The notes under the pieces are model-generated. The model made no database searches. It saw only the letters and a list, made by a program, of their open reading frames with translations, and had not been told where the DNA came from. This document shows, piece after piece, positions 1-6,702 of a DNA stretch of 11,700 bases (the stretch's first letter is position 1; each line of letters opens with the position of its first letter). Position numbers and translations under genes: made by a program. Source of the DNA: a candidate division NC10 bacterium SPGG6 (GTDB lineage Bacteria > Methylomirabilota > Methylomirabilia > Methylomirabilales > CSP1-5); NCBI GenBank assembly GCA_001643535.1, contig LXTG01000050.1:1-11700 (forward strand), given 5' to 3'.

Positions 1-315
1 TATAATAGGTGTTCGCCAAGCCCAAATGGGCACGGGCGTTCCACGGGTCCACGCTGAGCCCCCTTCGATACTCCCAGAGAGCCTCTTCCACGTTGCCGAG
101 GGTGACCAAGGCGTTCGCCAACCCCACATAGGCTTCGGCATAGTCCGGGTCGATCTCCACCGCCTTTCGGTAGGCCTCCACAGCCTGGTCAAAGAGGCGC
201 CTGGGATTCTCGGCGAAGAGGTCTCCCAATCGTTTGTACGCCTCTGGGAATCGTGCATCCGCCTGGATCGCCCGGCGATAAGCCCCAGCCGCCCTCCAGC
301 GGCTCTCCAGGACCT
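1..315 (-). repeat. Perfect direct repeat, copy B, inside the TPR gene
   Basis: Bases 1-315 are identical to 460-774 at every position compared. The offset is 459 bases (153 codons), so the reading frame is kept. Identity stops at 316, where G is paired with C at 775. The left end is cut by the window edge, so the true copy may be longer. It encodes about residues 385-489 of the TPR protein. Confidence 0.95.
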
Positions 316-1468
316 GCCGGTACCGGGCGATCGCCTTCCGAAATAACCCCTTTTCCTCCAAGAGATCCCCGAGCCCCAGATACGCTTCTAGGAAGGTGGG
401 GTCCAAATCCAAAGCCCGCTCGTACTCGGCCACTGCCTCATGAAAGAGTCCCCTATCATTATAATAGGTGTTCGCCAAGCCCAAATGGGCACGGGCGTTC
501 CACGGGTCCACGCTGAGCCCCCTTCGATACTCCCAGAGAGCCTCTTCCACGTTGCCGAGGGTGACCAAGGCGTTCGCCAACCCCACATAGGCTTCGGCAT
601 AGTCCGGGTCGATCTCCACCGCCTTTCGGTAGGCCTCCACAGCCTGGTCAAAGAGGCGCCTGGGATTCTCGGCGAAGAGGTCTCCCAATCGTTTGTACGC
701 CTCTGGGAATCGTGCATCCGCCTGGATCGCCCGGCGATAAGCCCCAGCCGCCCTCCAGCGGCTCTCCAGGACCTCGAAGAGCTCTCCCTGCCGGAGAAAG
801 GGAAGGGCGAATCCGGGCGCAGCCTTGCCGGCCCTGGCGTAGAGGTCGGTCGCGTCCTCTCGTTTGCCCCCCCACTCTTTGAGGCGAGCCCGGCCATGCA
901 GAGAAAGACCCTCCTGAGAGGGAAAGGGGTGACCGCAAGCCGTCATAACCCGCCGCTCCTCCGAGCCGAGCGGTGGAGGATTCAGGAGGTGCAAGACCTC
1001 CCGAGCCAGGCGGAGGTGCAGCTGATGGGTCTCAGACCATGGCCTCTCTGCCACAGGCAGCTGTCGCCACGCCGGCTTCCCGCGAAGGTCTCCGAGAGAG
1101 ACCTGGTAAGTGAGGCGGTCTTTTTCCAGGGCATAGCGGACCAGAAGGACCACCTGGGCATGGTGGTGCTGGCCGAGTTCTGTGGCTTCGCCGATGACCA
1201 GGCCGCGCCATCCAGGGTTCCACTCAAGAGACCGACGGACCTCGCGGCCGTTGATCACGTGCACGCGGCCCGCCCGGCTGAGGCAAAAGCCAAGCAGATC
1301 CCTGAGCCCCGCCCCGTGGGCAGGGCCAGCCGATCCCCAGAAGGGGAGGATCAAGAGTCTCATCCCTTGTCCGGCCTCTTGGGCTTGGCCCCCCGCACGG
1401 GGAAAGAGGAGGCCTATCCAAAGAACGAGCAATAAGACTCGAGACCACAGGGGGCCCTTGTCCCTCAC
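1..1468 (-). CDS. Secreted TPR-repeat protein with TolB/CsgG-like N-terminal region (3' end outside window)
   Basis: The frame is read by eye from a GTG at 1468-1466, which overlaps the stop of the upstream VWA gene (GTGA), with a purine-rich GGAGG just before it. No stop occurs down to base 1, so at least 489 residues are present and the C terminus is missing. Residues 8-30 form a signal peptide (VLLLVLWIGLLF, then small residues) without a lipobox cysteine, so export to the periplasm is likely. Residues about 36-165 (RLLILPF, then GEATELGQ, then VVLLVRYALEKDRLTYQV) resemble the TolB/CsgG-like domain that precedes TPRs in other proteins; this is an inference. From about residue 230 tetratricopeptide repeats are clear, for example EAYRKAVEIDPDYAEAYVG and HEAVAEYERALDLDP. 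TPRs bind protein partners. The position after DUF58 and VWA genes matches BatC/BatE-type TPR proteins of Bat operons. Part of the TPR region is duplicated exactly (see repeats). A long open frame on the other strand is a shadow of this gene. Confidence 0.88.
   Translation of the reverse strand, partial: MRDKGPLWSRVLLLVLWIGLLFPRAGGQAQEAGQGMRLLILPFWGSAGPAHGAGLRDLLGFCLSRAGRVHVINGREVRRSLEWNPGWRGLVIGEATELGQHHHAQVVLLVRYALEKDRLTYQVSLGDLRGKPAWRQLPVAERPWSETHQLHLRLAREVLHLLNPPPLGSEERRVMTACGHPFPSQEGLSLHGRARLKEWGGKREDATDLYARAGKAAPGFALPFLRQGELFEVLESRWRAAGAYRRAIQADARFPEAYKRLGDLFAENPRRLFDQAVEAYRKAVEIDPDYAEAYVGLANALVTLGNVEEALWEYRRGLSVDPWNARAHLGLANTYYNDRGLFHEAVAEYERALDLDPTFLEAYLGLGDLLEEKGLFRKAIARYRQVLESRWRAAGAYRRAIQADARFPEAYKRLGDLFAENPRRLFDQAVEAYRKAVEIDPDYAEAYVGLANALVTLGNVEEALWEYRRGLSVDPWNARAHLGLANTYY
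460..774 (-). repeat. Perfect direct repeat, copy A, inside the TPR gene
   Basis: This is the upstream partner (in the sense of transcription) of the copy at 1-315. It encodes about residues 232-336, beginning within VLESRWRAAGAYRRAIQ and covering roughly three TPR units. The 144 bases between the copies (316-459) encode another TPR stretch. The pattern fits a tandem duplication of 459 bases whose second unit is cut by the window edge. Confidence 0.95.
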
Positions 1469-2634
1469 CTCCGCCTCCTCCCTTTGACCAGGCGGGGAGG
1501 GGGGACGACTCCCTGCCGATTGCTCGGGACGCCCTCAGCCAACTCCTGCCGCCGGAAGCGTCGGCTGAGAAACTCGGCAAAAAAGAGGAGAAGGCTCGCC
1601 ACGACCAGATAGGGCCAGAGGGGGGTGGAAACCATCGAGGGGCGACGGTCCAACCGGAAGACCTCCTCGGCCGTCTTGAGGAATCGCCCGCCGGTTACCC
1701 CCACCACCTCTTCGAGCAGAGGAAGATTCAGTCCCAGCGTTCGGTGCTCGGGGGCGTAAGGGAGGACCACGCTCCCCAACTCGGAGTGGAGCGTCTTTCC
1801 CCCTCGCCGCTCTATCACTCCCAACAGATAGACCCCTTCCCCTTTCAGGGGAAACGCCCCCTCGTACCGGCCAGGGGCAACCTGCGGCAGGTCCACCACC
1901 ATCCGTTCGTTATCCGCCGTAATGATACCAACCCGCGCGTCGAGGAAGTTGAGGAACTCCCCTCGGGGGTTTACGGCCTCCACGGTGACCACGCCGCGGT
2001 CTTTGGTGCGATCGAACGCGGCGAAGAGTTCCTGTTGCTGCCCCCTGCGGAGGGTCCATCGGACGAGCTGCGCAAAGAGGCGAGGAAACCCTTTCCATTT
2101 AAGCCAGAGGACACCCCATCGGGCCTTCGCGTCCGAGGTAAAGACCGCCGAGCGACCGAGGCCGTATCTCCACACCGCGAGAAGCGGATCCCCCTGGGGT
2201 GAGGCGAGTAGAAGTTCGGCGGTGGCCCTCGGGGTGGTGGCGACGTGTCCGCCGAGCGGAGGGGCCGTTCGCCAATCGACCTGTTGGAGGATTTCGTGCA
2301 GCGGTGCGGTGACGACCGGGAGAAACGGCCCCTCCACCACCGCCGACTCGCTGGCGAGCTGAGCCTCTAACGTAAAAATGCGGGGAAGGCTCCGGGCGTC
2401 GTCGCTGTAATAATAGCGTCCTCGACCCCATCGGCTGATGTCGCGGAGGAGGTGGATATCCGCATCCCTACCGATGGCGACCGTGGAGACGGTGATCCGA
2501 TCCCGAGCCATCCGCCGGGTGAGTGATGCGAAGTCCCCCGCGGCCGACTGCCCATCAGAAAGCAGAATCAGGTGCTTGAGGCGTGTCTTCATCTGAAACA
2601 AACGCTGGTAGGCCTCTTTCACGGCGGGAAACAT
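1465..2634 (-). CDS. C-terminal part of VWA/amidotransferase-like membrane protein, separated by a frameshift
   Basis: This reading frame continues the protein encoded at 2636-5827. Its sequence completes the third VWA domain: the SGGG that ends the upstream frame is followed here by TDMFPAVKEAY and then HLILLSDGQ. The middle part (DPLLAVWRYGLGRSAVFTSD, then RWGVLWLKW and FAQLVRWTLRR) is typical of VWA proteins that carry an amidotransferase-like fold. A C-terminal membrane segment (LWPYLVVASLLLFFAEFL) and a basic tail ending in RRRR follow. The frame is open up to 2895, but before 2650 its translation is out-of-frame and nonsensical, so the 2895 start is not credible. As an independent gene the plausible start is ATG 2634-2632, one base after the upstream TGA, giving 389 residues; the G run could act as a Shine-Dalgarno-like element. 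Joined across the frameshift, the whole protein has about 1453 residues. The stop overlaps the GTG start of the TPR gene. Confidence 0.85.
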   Translation of the reverse strand: MFPAVKEAYQRLFQMKTRLKHLILLSDGQSAAGDFASLTRRMARDRITVSTVAIGRDADIHLLRDISRWGRGRYYYSDDARSLPRIFTLEAQLASESAVVEGPFLPVVTAPLHEILQQVDWRTAPPLGGHVATTPRATAELLLASPQGDPLLAVWRYGLGRSAVFTSDAKARWGVLWLKWKGFPRLFAQLVRWTLRRGQQQELFAAFDRTKDRGVVTVEAVNPRGEFLNFLDARVGIITADNERMVVDLPQVAPGRYEGAFPLKGEGVYLLGVIERRGGKTLHSELGSVVLPYAPEHRTLGLNLPLLEEVVGVTGGRFLKTAEEVFRLDRRPSMVSTPLWPYLVVASLLLFFAEFLSRRFRRQELAEGVPSNRQGVVPPPRLVKGRRRR

Positions 2635-2635
2635 G

Positions 2636-5600
2636 TCAGTTCCCCCCCCCACTCCGAATGGTCGCAATATTGTGCCGGATTCGTTCCCGATCCAAGACCG
2701 GTTGGATTGGAACGATCCACGCGGGGGCCGTGTCAAAGGCCAAGACCCCCACTTCGCTTCGGCGATCCAAAAGCTCCACGACAAGCTGCGCCGCCTCCTT
2801 GGCCAACTCCAGCTTGGTGAACCGGCCAGCACCGGTATCCATGCTCCCTGACCGATCGATAACCAAGACCACCGCCAACGACGGGACCTCAACACTTTGC
2901 CGGGCCTCCATCGTCACGGGGAGCGCCTCTTCTACCGGGGTATGGTAGTACCCCCCGAGTCCGAAGCTCTCCTCTCCACCCAGCATGATGAGCCCTCCGC
3001 CATGATCACGGACGTAGCTTCGCATGAGCTCCATTTGGGGCCGACTGAGGTGCAGGGCCGAAACATTGCTCAGGATCACTGTGTCGTACCGGAGAAGCGG
3101 GGGAAGATCTCGGGGGATCTTATCTGGCCCGATGACGTCGACCTCGATCTCCTGGGCCTTCAGGACCTTCACGAGGTGTCGGGCCTCCTCCCGATCCTTC
3201 TCCGCGAAAAGGATCCTGGGATGCCCGCGGACCGCGACCACACCCAGGGCCCGGTTATTGGCGTCCACGACATCCCCGGGCGTCTCCAGCGAGGCCTGAT
3301 AGGTATGGAACCCTGCCTTCCGCAGGCTCTGCCGATAGGTGAAGACGTTCTTGCCGGGTGCCAGCCGGACCGTTTGGGCGCCGAGAAACTCTCCATTCCT
3401 GGACAGGGTGATCCGGCTGGTACCCTCGCCGGCACTGAAGACAATAAGCCGGAGGAGAAAAGACTCCCCCTGCTTTACCTCTCGGGGAAGGTTCAATCGC
3501 TCGAGAAGGACCTCTCCTTCCCGCCAGGCCCCCAGGGGGAGGGCGTGCACCTCCACTCCTTGCTCCCGAGCCGTGATGATTTCCTTTAGCACCCTGCCGC
3601 TACTGTCGTGGCCGTCGCTTAACAGAACGATCCGGGGCTGCCCCTCAGCAGGCAGCGAGGAGAGAGCGGTCTGGAGCGCACCCGCCAGTTCGGTGGCCTC
3701 TCCCTCCAGAGGCGCATCGGGCCGCTCTGTGAAATCGGGGTCCCGACTCGGTGGGACATCGATTCGCGATCGCGTCGCAAAGGTGATAAGTCCTGCCGTA
3801 TCCCCTCCCTCTCTGTATTTGAGGGTCTCCTGCATAAACTCCCAGGCCCGTATCTGCTCGGCAAAGGGAATACTGTCCGATCGATCCCAGAGAAAGAGGA
3901 CGTTGAGGCGATCGGCGGCGCGGAAAAGGGAGGGGCCCGTGAGCGCCCACACCAGGCAGAGGAGCCCAATCCCCCTCAAGGTAACAAAGGCATGCCCGCG
4001 CTGGCCGCGTCGGTACGCGAGGAGAGACTCGAGGCCTAGGACTCCGAGCGCCAGGCTGAGGAGCAGCCACTCGAGTTCCCACGTGGCCTCGAAGCCTCCG
4101 TGCCCCTCACGGGCCCGACGGGTCGGCAGGGAAACTCTCGGGGTCAGATCCGACTCCGCCTCATCCGTCAGGTTGAGGGCAATTTGCCGCCGCCACTCCC
4201 CTCCTCGGATCTGATACACGCCGGCCCGGCGCAAGCTAGGGAGATACGCCTGGCCATTCAGGATCGGGACCGAGCGCTCTTTCGAGTCGGGGGCTCGAAA
4301 GGTGACCTGCTCGATGGTCGGATCGAGAGGAACCTTGAGGGGGACCCCCACCGCTCCCTGAAGACCCAGATCTTCAATGCGGGTCGGGTAGAGCCACCGT
4401 AAGGCATTGGAGACAAAGAGAGGGAAGGCGGCGCGCAAGGGAAGGTCCGATTTGACCGGATCAAAGCCCAGAAAGACCAGTCGATACCCCCCCTGGTGAA
4501 AGGCCAGGGCAAGCGGGGTGAGCTGGGATTCGATGAGGGTGCGGGCCCCGGCTAAGGGGCGTACCTTGAGGGCTGCCTCGAGGACGACCTGAGAAAGATC
4601 CAGATAACGCATGACCGGGTGCCCTCGATCCCAATCCACGATCTTGGGGGCCCGGACCCTGCCGAGAACCTCGATCGGCGCATTGCCCGGCACAGACCTG
4701 ATTAGAAGGTAACGCCCCGGCGGAATCGAACTGGGAGAGTACCGGTCCAGCACCACCAGGTCCTGGCCCTCCCGGGCTTGCGGGAAGGCCTCCGGCTCAA
4801 CCAAGGTGACTTCGATCTGCGGGTCGGCCTTTAACGCCTTTTCCAGAAAGAGATTCCCCTCACTCACCAGGAGGACTCTTAAGGTCCGCAGCGGCGGGAT
4901 GACCGCGGAGGCCCGATTGTCGACCTCAAGATCATCGGCGAGCTTGAGCCTCGCCTCGAGCACCCCTCCTCCTCGGTGCAAGACAGGGATGACGAGGCCC
5001 CGCCGGGTCCGGGCAGGGAGGGTCACCTGCTCCGTGTGGAGGCGTTCCCCTTCGATGGACAGGACCAGTGGGAACGTCATGGTCTTCGGGGCGAAGTTAA
5101 TCATGCCGATAAACAGCTCATATCGCGATGGAGAATAATAGCTCTTCCGGATTCGAAAGTTGGTAATCCCGACGTTGTGGCTTCGCGTTCCCACACGGTG
5201 CATCGCGAAAACCTGGTCTTCCCGGGGGGACCACGGGAGGCGGTCGAAGGCTCCATCAGTAAAAAGATGCACCTCGAGCGGTCCGTCCCCGGCGAGGGTG
5301 TTGAGAAGCTCCAGCGCTTCGACAATTGCTCCCCTTCCGTCCTGGGGGGTGAGACGGTTGAGCGCCGTCCGTGCCCGCTCTCTGTCGGCCGTGAATCGCT
5401 GATGAACCATCGGCCGCACACCCGCCTCCATCACCAAGACCTCGCGCCCCGAGTCGAGGCGGTCGAGCATCGTCAAGGCCTCGGCCTGGGCAGCCTTAAA
5501 TCGCGACGGGAGGACATCAGTCGCCTGCATGCTGGCAGAGGTATCAAGGACGATGGCCATCCGCTGGATCCCTGTCTGCCGCCAGGCAAGTTGAGGCCTG

Positions 5601-5827
5601 GCCAGGGCGAGACTGACAAGGAGGAGAAAGAGGATTTGCAGGAGGAGGAGGAGATCCACGGGGAAACGACGGAGAAAGGCCCAGGAGGGCTGGGGAGGGG
5701 AACCCGACCCCCAGAGAAGAAGGCTCGAGACCATCTGTTTTCGTCGGGGCCGCCTTACACTCCGAAGGAGGAGCAAAAGGGGTATCGTGAGGAGGATAAG
5801 GAGGGCCGCCGGATTGGCAAAGGTCAT
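2636..5827 (-). CDS. BatA-like / triple-VWA / amidotransferase-like membrane fusion protein (N-terminal 1063 residues)
   Basis: The N terminus (NPAALLILLTIPLLLLL, then a second membrane segment at about residues 57-77) is the BatA/aerotolerance-regulator type anchor. VWA domain 1 follows at about 88-250 with the metal-site motif DTSAS (D95, S97, S99). Two more membrane segments lie near 587-604 and 617-631. VWA domain 2 spans about 640-770 with DRSDS (D648, S650, S652). An amidotransferase-like region at about 870-970 includes GGGLIMLGGEESFGLGG. VWA domain 3 begins at about 985 with DRSGS (D991, S993, S995) and is cut at residue 1063 by the G-run frameshift. The BatA-like half and the VWA/amidotransferase half are normally separate adjacent genes, so one continuous frame across residues 600-660 indicates a gene fusion. 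The protein probably sits in the inner membrane with VWA domains mediating metal-dependent protein contacts. Its ATG overlaps the DUF58 stop (ATGA), with a G-rich Shine-Dalgarno-like stretch upstream. The exact substrate is unknown. Confidence 0.9.
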   Translation of the reverse strand: MTFANPAALLILLTIPLLLLLRSVRRPRRKQMVSSLLLWGSGSPPQPSWAFLRRFPVDLLLLLQILFLLLVSLALARPQLAWRQTGIQRMAIVLDTSASMQATDVLPSRFKAAQAEALTMLDRLDSGREVLVMEAGVRPMVHQRFTADRERARTALNRLTPQDGRGAIVEALELLNTLAGDGPLEVHLFTDGAFDRLPWSPREDQVFAMHRVGTRSHNVGITNFRIRKSYYSPSRYELFIGMINFAPKTMTFPLVLSIEGERLHTEQVTLPARTRRGLVIPVLHRGGGVLEARLKLADDLEVDNRASAVIPPLRTLRVLLVSEGNLFLEKALKADPQIEVTLVEPEAFPQAREGQDLVVLDRYSPSSIPPGRYLLIRSVPGNAPIEVLGRVRAPKIVDWDRGHPVMRYLDLSQVVLEAALKVRPLAGARTLIESQLTPLALAFHQGGYRLVFLGFDPVKSDLPLRAAFPLFVSNALRWLYPTRIEDLGLQGAVGVPLKVPLDPTIEQVTFRAPDSKERSVPILNGQAYLPSLRRAGVYQIRGGEWRRQIALNLTDEAESDLTPRVSLPTRRAREGHGGFEATWELEWLLLSLALGVLGLESLLAYRRGQRGHAFVTLRGIGLLCLVWALTGPSLFRAADRLNVLFLWDRSDSIPFAEQIRAWEFMQETLKYREGGDTAGLITFATRSRIDVPPSRDPDFTERPDAPLEGEATELAGALQTALSSLPAEGQPRIVLLSDGHDSSGRVLKEIITAREQGVEVHALPLGAWREGEVLLERLNLPREVKQGESFLLRLIVFSAGEGTSRITLSRNGEFLGAQTVRLAPGKNVFTYRQSLRKAGFHTYQASLETPGDVVDANNRALGVVAVRGHPRILFAEKDREEARHLVKVLKAQEIEVDVIGPDKIPRDLPPLLRYDTVILSNVSALHLSRPQMELMRSYVRDHGGGLIMLGGEESFGLGGYYHTPVEEALPVTMEARQSVEVPSLAVVLVIDRSGSMDTGAGRFTKLELAKEAAQLVVELLDRRSEVGVLAFDTAPAWIVPIQPVLDRERIRHNIATIRSGGGN
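2642..2650 (-). other. Run of nine G (coding strand) carrying a +1 frameshift
   Basis: The plus strand has T followed by nine C. On the coding strand nine G give SGGGN and then the stop TGA at 2638-2636. Eight G would give SGGGTDMF and continue in the downstream frame to 1465. The run encodes the glycines before the third MIDAS threonine of the VWA domain. It may be a sequencing error, a true mutation, or a slippage (phase-variable) site. Confidence 0.85.
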
Positions 5828-6702
5828 CCGAGAATCCCCCCCATTCGGAGATGGCGAAGGATGAGATCCTCGAGCGGGACAGCCGTACTCAACCTGAGAT
5901 AATCGGTCCCCCGACGGCGGCAGAACCCTTCCACGCGATCGAAGAAGGTCTCGAGGTTTTCCCGGTAGGGGCCCAAGGCGGATTCACCGGGAATCTCTCG
6001 CACCTCTCCCGTCTCCGCATCCTGAAGGATCACTGCACCTGTCACGGGAGGATCCAGCTCATCCGGGGTGACGAGGTGTAAAAGCACCAGATCGCACCGC
6101 CGACCGAGAAGGAGGTCCAGCCCGGCTTCAAACTCGTCAGCGGCCAAAAAATCGCTCACCACTATCACCAGGTCGGCCGGCCGGACCTTCCGGAGATACC
6201 CTCGCACCCCAGCAACAAACTGGGTCTCGCCTCGACACGAAAGCCCGCTCAAGAAATCAAGGACGGGGAAGATCCGGCTCTTGCCTCGGACCGGGCCAAC
6301 ACTACTCTCAACCCCGCCATTAAAGAGGGCTACTGCCACACGCTCGTGGCTGCTCAGGGCGATGTAGGCCAGGGCCGCCGCTGCCTTGAGGGCATACTCG
6401 AATTTGGACGGGGTCCCGATGCCCATCGACGCACTGCCATCGAGGAGCAGGTGTACGGATAGATCCTCCTCCTCAACGAAGAGCTTCAGGACCAACCGAT
6501 CGAGCCGGCGATAGACATTCCAGTCCAGATAGCGAATATCATCCCCGGGGACGTACGCGCGGTAGTCACAAAATTCCACCCCGACTCCCTGGCGAGGCCC
6601 CCGCCTCTCCCCACGGACTTTCCCTCCCGAGACGCGGCGAACGGTGAGACTGAGAGTCTCCAGCCGTTGCAAGAAGGCGGGATCGTAAAGGCCCTCCTTC
6701 AT
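5824..6702 (-). CDS. DUF58 domain protein (VWA-like, MoxR/Bat-associated)
   Basis: The 292-residue protein has the DUF58 signature at residues 44-61: F-C-D-Y-R-A-Y-V-P-G-D-D-I-R-Y-L-D-W. A VWA-like fold follows, with LLLDGSASM (D88, S90, S92), a threonine in the GETQF loop near residue 160, and VIVVSDF as the third metal-site strand. There is no signal peptide or membrane segment, so it is probably cytosolic. DUF58 proteins occur in operons with MoxR AAA+ ATPases and VWA membrane proteins, where they are thought to link ATPase and membrane partner. It overlaps both neighbours by four bases (ATGA at 6702-6699 and at 5827-5824), which indicates translational coupling and roughly matched expression. 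A GGGAGAAAGG stretch lies before the ATG. The family call is firm; the biochemical role is not established. Confidence 0.94.
   Translation of the reverse strand: MKEGLYDPAFLQRLETLSLTVRRVSGGKVRGERRGPRQGVGVEFCDYRAYVPGDDIRYLDWNVYRRLDRLVLKLFVEEEDLSVHLLLDGSASMGIGTPSKFEYALKAAAALAYIALSSHERVAVALFNGGVESSVGPVRGKSRIFPVLDFLSGLSCRGETQFVAGVRGYLRKVRPADLVIVVSDFLAADEFEAGLDLLLGRRCDLVLLHLVTPDELDPPVTGAVILQDAETGEVREIPGESALGPYRENLETFFDRVEGFCRRRGTDYLRLSTAVPLEDLILRHLRMGGILG

Noticed and set aside
455..470. TATAAT-like sequence (CTATTATAATGATAG on the minus strand) as a promoter
   Set aside because: It encodes TYYND within a TPR, has no suitable -35 element, and no gene starts after it.
867..873. Seven-G run (coding strand) in the TPR gene as a further frameshift
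   Set aside because: The translation is coherent on both sides (RARLKEWGGKREDATDLYARAG), so the frame is not broken here.
440..1435. Long open frame on the plus strand (331 codons)
   Set aside because: It lies opposite the TPR gene, whose own frame shows a signal peptide and clear TPR motifs; the plus-strand translation has no recognisable pattern.
2635..2895. Upstream extension of the C-terminal VWA frame to an ATG at 2895
   Set aside because: In this stretch the other frame encodes the conserved VWA 3 sequence (DRSGSMDTG to IRSGGG); the extension translates to Trp- and Arg-rich nonsense.
4976..5902. Plus-strand open frame of 308 codons
   Set aside because: It is antisense to the VWA fusion gene and crosses the DUF58 boundary; the composition is that of a shadow frame in GC-rich DNA.
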